A stretch of 64,000 nt of DNA from Halalkalibaculum roseum (GTDB taxonomy: Bacteria; Bacteroidota; Rhodothermia; Balneolales; Balneolaceae), in contig NZ_JAALLT010000001.1 in the NCBI RefSeq assembly GCF_011059145.1, forward strand, positions 947,560 to 1,011,559, given 5' to 3'. Positions 45,651 through 54,772 of this stretch are shown piece after piece. The notes under the pieces are model-generated. The model saw only the letters and a list, made by a program, of their open reading frames with translations, did not search any database and was not told the origin of the DNA. A program made the position numbers and the translations under genes. Every line of letters starts with the position of its first letter. The stretch's first letter is position 1.

Positions 45651-46754
45651 ATGAAGAAAGTTAAATCAGTTTATAAATCACTAAAAGCAACTCCTTTGCT
45701 TGTCTTGTTGGCTCTAACGGTGACAGCAGTTTCCTGCGGCCCTTCTGAAGAAGCAGAAGTATCCTCTTCAGAAGCCATATCAGTAAATTTGCAGCAGGCA
45801 GCTCTTCAAACCGTACCGGCCTCTTACCGTTTTTCAGGAAAAGTAAAGAGTGACAATACGGTTCGCCTGAGTACCAAAGTCAGTGGCAAAATTGTGCAGC
45901 TGAGTGTTGAGGAAGGTGACTATGTAAGTAAGGGAGAAACGCTGGTCCGCATTAAAGACGATAACCTGCAGGCGCAGAAGACCCAGGTGGAAGCCGGTTT
46001 GAGTGAAGCAAGAGCTTCACTGGCTAACACAGAGAAGAATTACGAGCGAATGAAAGCGCTGTTTGAAAAGGAGAGTGCTACCCAAAAAGAACTCGATGAT
46101 ATTACTACGCAGTACGAGATGTCCAAAGCCAAGGTGCAATCCCTGGAGGCTAAACTTGCAGAAATTCGCGATATGATTGATTACACAGACCTGCAGGCAC
46201 CATTCAACGGATATGTTGTTTCGAAGATGGCCTCAGAAGGTGATCTGGCAGGACCCGGGCAACCCTTGCTTTCAATTGAAAAGGAAACTGTTATGAAAGT
46301 AGTCGTAACGGTACCCGAAACGCAGATATCACTGTTTAATCCAAAAGACACGGTTACGTTTGATGTTAGAGCTGTTGGCAAGATGAATATTCAGGGTGTT
46401 GTAGCGAGTATTAACCCCTCAGGTAACCCTGCCAGCCGGCAATTTAGCGTTGAGATCAGTATCCCGGATCTCTCTCAGATGCAAGGATTGAAGTCAGGAA
46501 TGTTTGCGGAGGTAGGTCTGCTCTCGAGTGGAGATCAGAAAATAACGGTCCCTGAGACGGCGATTGTTGAACGCGGGCAGCTTACGGGTATTTATACGTT
46601 GAACAGTAATTCAGAAGCGGTGTTGCGATGGGTACGCCTTGGAGATAAGAATAACGGCACGGTTGAGATTCTTTCGGGATTGGCTCCCGGAGAGTCATTC
46701 GTGGCCTCCTACGAAGGCGCCATTCGCGAAGGTCAGAAAGTTAACGTTCAGTAA
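45651..46754 (+). CDS. RND efflux periplasmic adaptor (membrane fusion) lipoprotein
   Basis: 367 aa from the ATG at 45651, which gives a signal ending in the lipobox VSC (about residue 29) and lipidation. The order is beta-barrel strand, lipoyl half (KVSGKIVQLSVEEGDYVSKG), helical hairpin (about 100-165, coiled coil), second lipoyl half (DLQAPFNGYVVSKMASEGDL), then barrel and membrane-proximal domains. It links the TolC-type duct to the RND pump, 23 bases from the pump gene. Confidence 0.94.
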   Translation: MKKVKSVYKSLKATPLLVLLALTVTAVSCGPSEEAEVSSSEAISVNLQQAALQTVPASYRFSGKVKSDNTVRLSTKVSGKIVQLSVEEGDYVSKGETLVRIKDDNLQAQKTQVEAGLSEARASLANTEKNYERMKALFEKESATQKELDDITTQYEMSKAKVQSLEAKLAEIRDMIDYTDLQAPFNGYVVSKMASEGDLAGPGQPLLSIEKETVMKVVVTVPETQISLFNPKDTVTFDVRAVGKMNIQGVVASINPSGNPASRQFSVEISIPDLSQMQGLKSGMFAEVGLLSSGDQKITVPETAIVERGQLTGIYTLNSNSEAVLRWVRLGDKNNGTVEILSGLAPGESFVASYEGAIREGQKVNVQ

Positions 46755-46777
46755 CAGAAAATTTATAGAAAAGAATT

Positions 46778-49700
46778 ATGAAAACTGGAATTGCAGGAAA
46801 AGTAGCACAGGCCTTTATTGACTCCAAGCTGACCCCGCTGTTGATGCTGGTATTCTTGGCACTGGGCTTTTACGGAACTTATCTGACCCCAAGGGAAGAG
46901 GAACCTCAGATTGACGTGCCGATGGCAGATATTTTCATTGGCTATCCCGGCGCATCGCCCGAAGAGGTAGAGGGAAGAATTAGTGTTCCACTGGAAAAAG
47001 TGCTCTCGAATATTGAAGGCGTAGAGTACGTCTATTCCACTTCCATGCCGGATCAGGCGATGGTTTCGGCACGCTTCTATGTGGGTGAGGATGTGGAAAG
47101 AAGTCTGGTACGGCTCTATAATGAGATTATGAAAAATATGGACCGGTTCCCGGAAGGCGCAACAGCACCTCTGGTTAAAACCCGCTCCATTGATGACGTA
47201 CCAATCATGACATTGACGCTATGGAGTGAATCCTATAGTGATTACGAATTGCGGCGAGTTGCCGATGAGTTGGCTCTTGAAATAAAGAAGATTGACGACG
47301 TTGCCCAGACAGAACTGCACGGTGGCAGAACCCGGCAGGTTAGCGTTACCCTCGATAAAAACAAGATGGCCTCTTACGGTATTGACCCCCTTAGGGTTGC
47401 CGGACAAATACAGGCTGCCAATAAAGAGATGACATCCGGGTCCTTCGATAAAAATGATACGGAATACCTGGTAGATACCGGCGATTACTTCAGAAATGCA
47501 GAGGAAGTAAGAAACCTGGTTATTGATGTCAAGGACGGCGATCCCATCTATCTTGGAAGTATAGCAGATGTAAGTGACGGACCCGAAGAGCCTGCCGAAT
47601 ATGTCTCTTATGGTGTAGGGAACGCTAAGGGAGAACAAGAGGGGTTGAATCCCGGGGAATCATATCCGGCTGTCACCATTTCGGTTGCCAAGCGTTCGGG
47701 TGCCGATGCTATGTTTATTGCTGAAAAAGTTGAAGATAAAGTGGATCAGCTCGATGGAAGTCTTATTCCATCGGATATCAATATTACGACTACCAGGAAT
47801 TACGGGGAAACGGCGGCATCAAAAGTGCTTTCTCTGCTGGAACACTTACTGGCAGCAATTCTGGCTGTTACGGTTGTGGTAGCCCTGGCAATGGGATGGA
47901 GAGGCGGACTGGTAGTATTCCTTTCTGTACCGGTGACTTTTGCCCTTACCCTCTTTCTGTACTATATGTTCGGGTATACACTGAACCGCATAACCCTCTT
48001 CGCGCTGGTATTTGTTACGGGTATCGTGGTAGATGACTCGATTATTGTTGCAGAAAACATGCATCGCCACTTTAAAATGCGGAAACTTCCCTTTAAACAG
48101 GCTGCCATCGCCTCTATCAACGAGGTCGGGAACCCGACTATACTGGCAACATTTACGGTAATTTCGGCGGTCCTGCCAATGGCCTTTGTGTCCGGACTCA
48201 TGGGTCCTTATATGAGTCCAATGCCGATCGGCGCTTCCCTTGCAATGATATTCTCTTTGATTGTTGCACTGGTGATTACACCCTGGCTTGCCTACAAGCT
48301 GCTTCCACATGTGAAACCTGAAAAAGATGAAAGTGGCAAAGAGAAGGCCTATAAGTTAGAGGATACCCGTATTTATAAGTGGTATTCCAAAACTATGGAA
48401 CCGCTGCTTGAAAATGTTACCTACCGTTGGCTCTTTATCGGCGGAGTGACTTTAATGCTTATAGCATCCACGCTGCTCTTTGTATTCCGTCTTGTGGAGG
48501 TGAAAATGCTTCCTTTCGATAACAAGAATGAAGTTCAGCTTATCATCGATATGCCGGAGGGAACCACACTGGAGCGTACCAATGCAGTTGCAAGAGAGGT
48601 TGGAATCAGTATCAAGGATTTGCCTGAACTGCTCGATTACCAGATATATTCGGGTACAAACGCTCCCATTAATTTCAACGGTTTGGTAAGGCACTATGAC
48701 CTCAGAAAAGGTGCCAATATTGCTGACATTCAATTGAACCTGGTGGATAAAGGCAAGCGTAGTGACCAGAGTCATGATATTGCCAAGAGGATTAGACCAA
48801 TTGTTCACGAAGTAGGTGAACGTTACAATGCCAACATTAAAGTCGTAGAGGTGCCACCGGGCCCGCCTGTTATGTCAACCCTGGTTGCAGAGATATACGG
48901 ACCGGATGCCGATCAGCGTGAACGTGTGGCGCGTGAGGTGAAAGGTATTTTCACTGACATGGATGGAGTGGTAGATGTAGATTGGATGCGTGAAGCTCCA
49001 CAAACCAAATACAGGCTGGATGTCAATAACGAAAAAGCCATGCTCTCCGGAATTACATCCGAGCAGGTGGTTCAGACGGTCACCATGGCACTGCGTGGCA
49101 AACCGGTTTCACGGCTTTACAGCGAAACCGATATCAACGAGATACCTATTGTGTTGAAATTGCCCGAGAAAGAGCGATCGGACATCCAACAGCTGGGGCA
49201 ACTTTACATGCAGTCAGCTTCAGGAAGTATGATTCCGGTTTCTGACCTAGTTTCAATAGAGGAAGAAACCCTTGAGCCCAGTATTCACCGGAAAAACCAG
49301 CGTCGAGTTATGTACGTTACTGCTGAAGTCGCGGGTGCGATTGAAAGTCCGGTCTATGCAATTTTGGATGCCGGAGAAAAAATCGATGCTATCGACATGC
49401 CTCAGGGTTACAGTCTCGATCAGATTTTTGCCGGCCAGCCCTTCATGCAGGAAGATTATACATTGAAGTGGGACGGTGAGTGGCAAATAACCTATGAAGT
49501 GTTCCGGGATCTGGGCATCGCATTTGCTGTGGTTCTGGTCATTATCTATATGCTGATCATCGGCTGGTTCCAGGACTTCAAAGTTCCCATCATTATGATG
49601 ATTGCCATACCGCTCTCTCTGGTTGGGATCATACTGGGCCACTGGATATTAGGTGCTTTCTTTACGGCTACATCCATGATCGGAATGATTGCACTGGCAG

Positions 49701-50005
49701 GTATTATGGTGCGAAATTCGGTATTGCTAATCGACTTTATAAATATCCGATTGGATGACGGGGAGTCGCTCAAGCAGGCTGTTATTGAAGCGGGAGCAGT
49801 TCGAAGTATGCCGATTCTATTGACTGCAGGTACCGTAGTTATCGGTGCGGTCGTGATTCTCTTTGATCCGATCTTTCAGGGATTGGCCATTTCGTTGATG
49901 GGTGGTGCAGTGGCTTCAACTGCCTTAACACTAATCATGGTTCCCTTGATCTACTTCATGGCCGAGAATAAGGTGCAAGAGATCACCAGCAGTGAGGAGC
50001 AATAA
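46778..50005 (+). CDS. RND efflux permease (AcrB-type, HAE class)
   Basis: 1075 aa, 12 membrane helices and two large periplasmic loops. Helix 4 has the proton-relay pair D419-D420 (GIVVDDSIIVAEN) as in drug/lipophile exporters, rather than the single-acid pattern of heavy-metal RND pumps. The N-terminal segment TPREEEPQIDVPMADIFI and PGASPEEVE are typical. In this cluster the cargo may be a sulfur metabolite, thiol adduct or toxic organic compound; that is inferred from neighbours. Confidence 0.95.
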   Translation: MKTGIAGKVAQAFIDSKLTPLLMLVFLALGFYGTYLTPREEEPQIDVPMADIFIGYPGASPEEVEGRISVPLEKVLSNIEGVEYVYSTSMPDQAMVSARFYVGEDVERSLVRLYNEIMKNMDRFPEGATAPLVKTRSIDDVPIMTLTLWSESYSDYELRRVADELALEIKKIDDVAQTELHGGRTRQVSVTLDKNKMASYGIDPLRVAGQIQAANKEMTSGSFDKNDTEYLVDTGDYFRNAEEVRNLVIDVKDGDPIYLGSIADVSDGPEEPAEYVSYGVGNAKGEQEGLNPGESYPAVTISVAKRSGADAMFIAEKVEDKVDQLDGSLIPSDINITTTRNYGETAASKVLSLLEHLLAAILAVTVVVALAMGWRGGLVVFLSVPVTFALTLFLYYMFGYTLNRITLFALVFVTGIVVDDSIIVAENMHRHFKMRKLPFKQAAIASINEVGNPTILATFTVISAVLPMAFVSGLMGPYMSPMPIGASLAMIFSLIVALVITPWLAYKLLPHVKPEKDESGKEKAYKLEDTRIYKWYSKTMEPLLENVTYRWLFIGGVTLMLIASTLLFVFRLVEVKMLPFDNKNEVQLIIDMPEGTTLERTNAVAREVGISIKDLPELLDYQIYSGTNAPINFNGLVRHYDLRKGANIADIQLNLVDKGKRSDQSHDIAKRIRPIVHEVGERYNANIKVVEVPPGPPVMSTLVAEIYGPDADQRERVAREVKGIFTDMDGVVDVDWMREAPQTKYRLDVNNEKAMLSGITSEQVVQTVTMALRGKPVSRLYSETDINEIPIVLKLPEKERSDIQQLGQLYMQSASGSMIPVSDLVSIEEETLEPSIHRKNQRRVMYVTAEVAGAIESPVYAILDAGEKIDAIDMPQGYSLDQIFAGQPFMQEDYTLKWDGEWQITYEVFRDLGIAFAVVLVIIYMLIIGWFQDFKVPIIMMIAIPLSLVGIILGHWILGAFFTATSMIGMIALAGIMVRNSVLLIDFINIRLDDGESLKQAVIEAGAVRSMPILLTAGTVVIGAVVILFDPIFQGLAISLMGGAVASTALTLIMVPLIYFMAENKVQEITSSEEQ

Positions 50006-50061
50006 TCAATAATACTGTGGCGGCAGATAGTGAGTTGCCGCTTCATCAAAACCTAAGACCT

Positions 50062-50373
50062 ATGAAACTACTAATCATTTTGAGCATCGAAGAATACGCA
50101 AACGACGTGCGGATGATACTGGCGAAGCAAAAAGTGCCGGTGTATAGCGAAACTGAGATTCACGGCTTCAAGACCGAAGAGTACCAGCCGGATATATCAA
50201 ACTGGTTTGCCCATGATGCGCACGGCGTATACTCAAAACTATTTTTCACCTTTCACCAGGCCGATTCGGTAAAAAAAGTTCTGGATGAGGTAAAAAAATA
50301 TAACACGGATAAAGGCGATGACCAGCAGAACCCGGTCCATGCGTACCTTCTAGATGTTAAGGAAGCTGTTTAA
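50062..50373 (+). CDS. Small PII/DUF3240-like protein linked to the RND pump
   Basis: 103 aa from the ATG at 50062 (MKLLIILSIEEYANDVRMIL); an ATG at 50017 would add 15 atypical residues. A ferredoxin-like alpha/beta pattern: first strand KLLIILSIEE, helix, GFKTEEYQPD, then KLFFTFHQADSVKKVLDEVK. This resembles DUF3240/PII-like proteins that accompany RND pumps in proteobacteria. It could sense or regulate the pump. Its start is 57 bases after the pump stop. Confidence 0.65.
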   Translation: MKLLIILSIEEYANDVRMILAKQKVPVYSETEIHGFKTEEYQPDISNWFAHDAHGVYSKLFFTFHQADSVKKVLDEVKKYNTDKGDDQQNPVHAYLLDVKEAV

Positions 50374-50403
50374 TCAAACTATAATCAATAAACATTTATT
50401 ACT

Positions 50404-50661
50404 ATGACAAATTCCAACAAAAGTTGTGCACCAATGCGTCCGATGGAGCGGGTAATTCGCGCCATAGCCGGAACATTCGTAACCATTAGCTTAATTCTGG
50501 GCTATTTTGTAAGCCCCTACTGGTTTTTATTTACATTATTTGTAGGATTGAATCTCTTTCAGTCATCTTTTACCCAATGGTGCCTGGCAGAAGAAATTCT
50601 TAAGAAACTGGGAATAGCTACAGGTGATAGCCCTCAGCAGGAAACCAAAGCGCAGGTTTAG
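50404..50661 (+). CDS. DUF2892-type membrane protein (YgaP transmembrane-like)
   Basis: 85 aa with two membrane helices (18-34, 38-55). The motif P-M-E-R-V-I-R-A-I-A-G-T and the end SSFTQWCLAEEILKKLGI match DUF2892, the transmembrane part of the YgaP rhodanese. Two cysteines lie on either side of the helices (C8 and C60). In YgaP this segment is fused to a rhodanese; here rhodaneses are separate genes nearby. A role in moving sulfane sulfur across the membrane is possible. Confidence 0.88.
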   Translation: MTNSNKSCAPMRPMERVIRAIAGTFVTISLILGYFVSPYWFLFTLFVGLNLFQSSFTQWCLAEEILKKLGIATGDSPQQETKAQV

Positions 50662-50836
50662 CAACCCATTAAACCAACCTGCAAGGGGGCTTTATAAGAT
50701 CCGGATGTAATCCGGGTAAGGCAGGTAATTTTTACAGAATAAGGATTGAAAAGACGCGAACTTTTAGCTATCTAATCCTGCTTATTTCTGAAAAAAAGCA
50801 GGAACTCCTGCCTGCGTAAAGACCATATAATTAACT

Positions 50837-52237
50837 ATGTATTTTAAGCAAATATTCGATGAAAAGCTGGCTCAGTATGCCTATCTCATAGGATGTCAGG
50901 CAACAGGCGAAGCCATTATTATAGATCCTATGCGGGATATCGACCAGTATGTGAAACTTGCCCAAAGTCAAAACTTGCGCATTGTCGCAGCCACGGAAAC
51001 TCATATTCACGCCGACTTTCTTTCCGGATTGCGTGAATTTGCCGAACATGGGATAAAAGTATACGCTTCCGATGAAGGAGATGAGGACTGGAAATATGAG
51101 TGGCTTAAGGGAAGTGGTTATGACTACGGCTTTCTTTACGATGGCGACGAGTTTCCAATCGGAAATATCCGCTTTAGGGTAAAACACACCCCCGGACATA
51201 CCCCGGAGCATATCAGTTTTCTGGTAACGGATGGCGCAGCTGCCGACGAACCGATGGGTATGCTGTCCGGAGATTTCATTTTTGTCGGTGATGTGGGCCG
51301 CCCTGATTTGCTGGAGTCTGCCGCGGGTCAGGTCGGTTCAATGGAGAGTTCTGCCAAAACCCTGTACAAATCAGTAGAAGAGTTTAAATCCATGCCCGAA
51401 TATTTACAGGTCTGGCCGGGACATGGAGCCGGTAGTGCCTGCGGAAAGGCATTGGGAGCAGTTCCTGAATCATCGGTAGGCTATGAGTTGCGATTTAATA
51501 ACTCCATAAAAGCAGCCGACAGCGAGCAGCATTTCGTAAACTATATTTTGGAAGGACAGCCGGAACCACCGCTATACTTTGCGCGGATGAAACGTGATAA
51601 CAGGGAAGGGCCAAAAGTACTAAAAAAATTGCCCCAACCTGAACGCATGAGTATAGATGCTATTCGTAACGCGGCTTCAACTAAGAGTAACGTTATATTG
51701 GATACCCGCGAACGACTGGCATTTATGGGTGGCCATTTAGCGGGTGCACTGCTTGCTCCTATGGAAAAGCAGTTTAATACCACTGCGGGATCATATATCC
51801 GTGAAAACGAGAATATTTTCTTAATCATCGATGAAAGCAGAGTTGAAGAAGCGGTCAGAGATTTGATACGCATCGGACTTGATAATGTAGAAGGCTATGC
51901 AACCCCGGATGACTTGGTACATTATGCCGATAACGGAGGTAAATTAAGTAGCATTGATATTATTGATTTTGAAGACACGGCTCATCTAAAGAAAGATGAG
52001 GAGAACTTCATCGTCGATGTGCGTAAAGCTTCTGAGTTTGAGAAAGGTCATCTGGAAGGAGCCCTGAATATTGCTCATACCCGCCTGCTTGATCGTGAAG
52101 ATGAGCTCCCCAAAGACAAAACGTTACTGGTTCACTGCCGAACAGGAATTCGAGCCTCTGTGGCATCAGCCCTGTTGGTGAGGGACGGTTTCAAGGTCAA
52201 ATACATCAATGATGAAGTTGAGAAGGTACTCCATTAG
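50837..52237 (+). CDS. CstB-like persulfide dioxygenase fused to pseudo-rhodanese and rhodanese
   Basis: 466 aa with three domains. A metallo-beta-lactamase-fold persulfide dioxygenase (1-255) has metal ligands H56, H58, D60 (THIHADF), H117 or H121, D146 and H196 (WPGHGAGSACGK). A rhodanese-like domain (265-365) has no cysteine in its active loop (LIIDESRVEE). A rhodanese (370-466) has C434 in HCRTGIRAS. Staphylococcus aureus CstB has the same order of active dioxygenase, inactive and active rhodanese, and turns low-molecular-weight persulfides into thiosulfate. Neighbours TauE and rhodaneses fit this role. No sqr or cstR is adjacent. Confidence 0.9.
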   Translation: MYFKQIFDEKLAQYAYLIGCQATGEAIIIDPMRDIDQYVKLAQSQNLRIVAATETHIHADFLSGLREFAEHGIKVYASDEGDEDWKYEWLKGSGYDYGFLYDGDEFPIGNIRFRVKHTPGHTPEHISFLVTDGAAADEPMGMLSGDFIFVGDVGRPDLLESAAGQVGSMESSAKTLYKSVEEFKSMPEYLQVWPGHGAGSACGKALGAVPESSVGYELRFNNSIKAADSEQHFVNYILEGQPEPPLYFARMKRDNREGPKVLKKLPQPERMSIDAIRNAASTKSNVILDTRERLAFMGGHLAGALLAPMEKQFNTTAGSYIRENENIFLIIDESRVEEAVRDLIRIGLDNVEGYATPDDLVHYADNGGKLSSIDIIDFEDTAHLKKDEENFIVDVRKASEFEKGHLEGALNIAHTRLLDREDELPKDKTLLVHCRTGIRASVASALLVRDGFKVKYINDEVEKVLH

Positions 52238-52273
52238 CATTTCAAATAATTTATACAACAGGAGAAGCGCCTC

Positions 52274-53029
52274 ATGATATGGGCCTGGATCGGTGCACTT
52301 GCAGTAGGACTGACCCTGGGAATACTGGGTTCAGGCGGGTCGATTCTTACGGTTCCGGTTCTGGTATACCTGGTGGGTGAACCTGAAAAAGTGGCTATAG
52401 CTGAGTCACTGGGAATTGTCGGGGCAATCAGTCTTTCAGGCTTTATTCCCTATGCAATCAAGAAGCAGGTACACTGGCCGAGTATATTTTATTTTGGCGT
52501 ACCTGGTATTGCGGGCACTTATTTCGGTTCGGTCATGGCGGCTTATGTTTCCGGAGAATTTCAGCTGATTGTTTTTGCATTCATCATGCTGATCGCCGCA
52601 ATTATGATGTTTAGACAGAAGGCAAGGGAGCCTAAACCGGTTTCACAGTATAACCTGGTGAAGTGGCAGCTGGGCCTGCAGGGTTTTGGTGTAGGCTCAC
52701 TTACGGGATTTATAGGCGTGGGCGGTGGCTTCATGATTGTCCCCGCTTTGGTACTACTGGCCGGCCTTCCTATTTCACTTTCGGTGGGTACCAGTTTGGC
52801 CATTATCAGCCTTAATAGTTTCAGCGGATTCTACAAACACCTCGATGTACTTAAGTCTTTTGATCTGACGCTCAACTGGTCGTTGATCATCATTTTTTCT
52901 TTGATTGGTGCGGTTGGAAGTCTTATCGGCAACAGGGTAGGTGTTTATATTCCACAAGAGAAGTTGAAAAAAAGTTTTGCAAGTTTTCTCGTGGTCATGG
53001 CAGCATATATCATTTTTATGAACCTTTAA
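52274..53029 (+). CDS. TauE/SafE-family sulfite/sulfur-compound exporter
   Basis: 251 aa, about eight membrane helices with the two-fold family repeat: GILGSGGSILTVPVLVYL in the first half and GFIGVGGGFMIVPALVLL in the second. A strong AGGAGA precedes the ATG by 8 bases. Family members export sulfite, sulfoacetate or related sulfur anions. Placed between the CstB-like and rhodanese genes, it likely expels sulfite or thiosulfate made by the dioxygenase. Confidence 0.93.
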   Translation: MIWAWIGALAVGLTLGILGSGGSILTVPVLVYLVGEPEKVAIAESLGIVGAISLSGFIPYAIKKQVHWPSIFYFGVPGIAGTYFGSVMAAYVSGEFQLIVFAFIMLIAAIMMFRQKAREPKPVSQYNLVKWQLGLQGFGVGSLTGFIGVGGGFMIVPALVLLAGLPISLSVGTSLAIISLNSFSGFYKHLDVLKSFDLTLNWSLIIIFSLIGAVGSLIGNRVGVYIPQEKLKKSFASFLVVMAAYIIFMNL

Positions 53030-53042
53030 TTGAATTTAAGTA

Positions 53043-53441
53043 ATGGATTTCTACACAATAATACTCATAGTAATTGCCGCAGTAATGGTTTTGTATTATG
53101 GGGCAAAACTGAAAAATTCCGGGGAGACACTCGATCCCGAAACATTCAAAGAGAAATGGAAGCAGGATTCGGGAGTTGTAATTGATGTTCGCACAAAGAG
53201 TGAGCACAAAGGGGAGCGGCTGGATATCACTGATCACAATTATGATATTACCGATAGCGAGTTCTCTGAGCAAATTGAACAACTCGATAAAAGTAAAACC
53301 TATTATCTTTATTGTCGTACCGGTAGCCGAAGCGGTCGGGCTGCCAGGATGATGGAGCAAAATGGCTTTGAACATGTTTATAACATAGGCGGTTTACAAA
53401 AGCTGCTGAATGCAGGTTTCAATAAACAATCTGGTAACTAA
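53043..53441 (+). CDS. Membrane-anchored single-domain rhodanese
   Basis: 132 aa. One N-terminal membrane helix (about 3-20) is followed by a rhodanese domain with the active-site loop C91-R-T-G-S-R-S. Shared motifs with the next gene are D-P-E-T-F-K-E-K, I-D-V-R-T, T-Y-Y-L-Y-C-R-T-G and Y-N-x-G-G. It transfers sulfane sulfur, e.g. between thiosulfate and cyanide or thiols. It is 13 bases after the TauE gene and 18 bases before the start of the next rhodanese gene, at 53460. Confidence 0.93.
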   Translation: MDFYTIILIVIAAVMVLYYGAKLKNSGETLDPETFKEKWKQDSGVVIDVRTKSEHKGERLDITDHNYDITDSEFSEQIEQLDKSKTYYLYCRTGSRSGRAARMMEQNGFEHVYNIGGLQKLLNAGFNKQSGN

Positions 53442-53459
53442 ATTATGAGGAACAAAACT

Positions 53460-53858
53460 ATGAGAACTGTGAAATGGACTACGATACTAACAATGCTTGC
53501 AGGTGTGATTATTCTATCTGCCTGTTCCGGCAACTCCGAATCGCAAACCAGGATTAATCCCGAAACTTTTAAAGAGAAAATTCAGGAAACCCGGGGTGTC
53601 ATCATCGATGTTCGAACGGCAGAAGAATATCAAGAGGGACACCTGGCACTTGTGGACTATAACTACAACCTGCTGAATGGGGATTTTGAAGCCCAACTCG
53701 ATTCCCTTTCCAAAGATGAAACCTACTATTTGTATTGCCGAACGGGCAACCGCAGTGGGCAGGCCGCAGAAATCATGAAGAACAATGGTTTTGATAAGGT
53801 CTACAATGTGGGCGGTTACCAGCAGCTTGTTGACAGTGGTTTTGAAAGTGCGGAATAG
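53460..53858 (+). CDS. Lipid-anchored rhodanese, tandem paralogue
   Basis: 132 aa from the ATG at 53460, which has GAGGAA 7 bases upstream; an ATG at 53445 adds 5 residues and is equally in frame. The lipobox LSAC puts the lipid on Cys22, so the protein is probably periplasmic. Rhodanese loop C93-R-T-G-N-R-S is intact. About half of its residues match the preceding gene, so the pair arose by duplication. Together they can place rhodanese activity on both faces of the inner membrane, if the first is cytosolic; orientation of the first is not settled. Confidence 0.92.
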   Translation: MRTVKWTTILTMLAGVIILSACSGNSESQTRINPETFKEKIQETRGVIIDVRTAEEYQEGHLALVDYNYNLLNGDFEAQLDSLSKDETYYLYCRTGNRSGQAAEIMKNNGFDKVYNVGGYQQLVDSGFESAE

Positions 53859-53889
53859 AAAAAATTTATTTTTCCAATTTCACCTGATC

Positions 53890-53909
53890 AGATAATCTCC
53901 TGATTATCT
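53890..53909. terminator. Hairpin at convergent ends of the sulfur cluster and DUF6174 gene
   Basis: AGATAATC and GATTATCT close a TCCT loop, 32 bases past the last rhodanese gene. The following T-run is short (TT), so terminator strength is uncertain. It overlaps the last codons of the minus-strand gene at 53904. Confidence 0.35.
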
Positions 53910-54338
53910 TTGTCGTAAATCTAATATTCGAATAAGCATTTCTTCGTCAGCGATGCCATCCGATTGATTGTAATCGATGAGGGTGGGATAACCAAGCTTA
54001 TCATCAAACTCGAGCTCCAATTTTTGGGGGTTGCGAGAAGCAGCCTCCAAGAGCCATTGGAATAGTTCATCAACGGTAGAATAACCGTAATCCTCTGCAA
54101 TCTCCTCACCGGTTTCACTATTGATTACTTTGGTCAATGAGTCAGAGTCAACGACGATGGTATACTTGGAGGGTGGAGGGCAAAAACAGATACGTTCGAT
54201 ATCCGCACTGTACGTTTCAATATTGGCAGCCTTCCATCGTTTTTGGGCGATTTCAATTTCACCGGTTTGCCCTGAAGTAGTGCATGACGTTAGCAGGCCG
54301 GAAATAGAGATGAGCAGAATAATGACATGACTTGCCAT
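53904..54338 (-). CDS. DUF6174-like lipoprotein
   Basis: 144 aa from the ATG at 54338, which gives a lipoprotein signal (MASHVIILLISISGLLTSC). The upstream ATG at 54374 would lengthen the leader with charged residues. The core AQKRWKAANIETYSADIERI and FCPPPSKYTIVVDSDSL, plus KLGYPTLIDYNQSDGIADEE, is the pattern of DUF6174 lipoproteins. Cys in I-C-F-C-P-P-P may be structural. Function unknown. Confidence 0.83.
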   Translation of the reverse strand: MASHVIILLISISGLLTSCTTSGQTGEIEIAQKRWKAANIETYSADIERICFCPPPSKYTIVVDSDSLTKVINSETGEEIAEDYGYSTVDELFQWLLEAASRNPQKLELEFDDKLGYPTLIDYNQSDGIADEEMLIRILDLRQR

Positions 54339-54424
54339 CGGTTTTACACATAAAAATTTATTGATTGCACACAAATTACGTAGTGGGTACGTGATATGCT
54401 ACGGCACGGTATAATGTCGGTTAA

Positions 54425-54619
54425 TTATTCCTGACTCTGGAGAAATTCACGGGTAATTTTCCGGGTCTGATCAGCACCCATATATTTTTCAAGATCATAG
54501 AGCGTAACCTTTTTCTCACCTTCTTCAAAAGTATACCCCAAATGACCTCCGTCAATTTCTTTTTCTACCTGATCCACAGTCATATTCAACATTGTACCAA
54601 CTTCTTCTAATGTAAACAT
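54425..54619 (-). CDS. Small MerR/excisionase-like helix-turn-helix protein
   Basis: 64 aa from M4 (ATG at 54619), or 67 aa from 54628. MFTLEEVGTMLNMTVDQVEK resembles the MerR/HTH_17 recognition unit, and the end is charged (YDLEKYMGADQTRKITREFL). There is no phage context; such small HTH proteins are often chromosomal in Bacteroidota. DNA binding is not shown. Confidence 0.6.
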   Translation of the reverse strand: MFTLEEVGTMLNMTVDQVEKEIDGGHLGYTFEEGEKKVTLYDLEKYMGADQTRKITREFLQSQE

Positions 54620-54772
54620 GGAGCGCATAGCTAAAAGGATTTTTTCGCTTAGATGATAGTGTACGATCTAACTCTTACGAGGAATATAGAAAAATTATAC
54701 TTTAATGCTAGTTGTATTAAGATAATATCATTTATTTAATCATATATGTTATTAAACGGCATTAGAATGCAT

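Noticed and set aside
46778-50005. Heavy-metal (CzcA/CusA) type RND pump
   Set aside because: Helix 4 has the D-D pair of hydrophobe exporters, and no metal-binding adaptor or metal regulator is adjacent.
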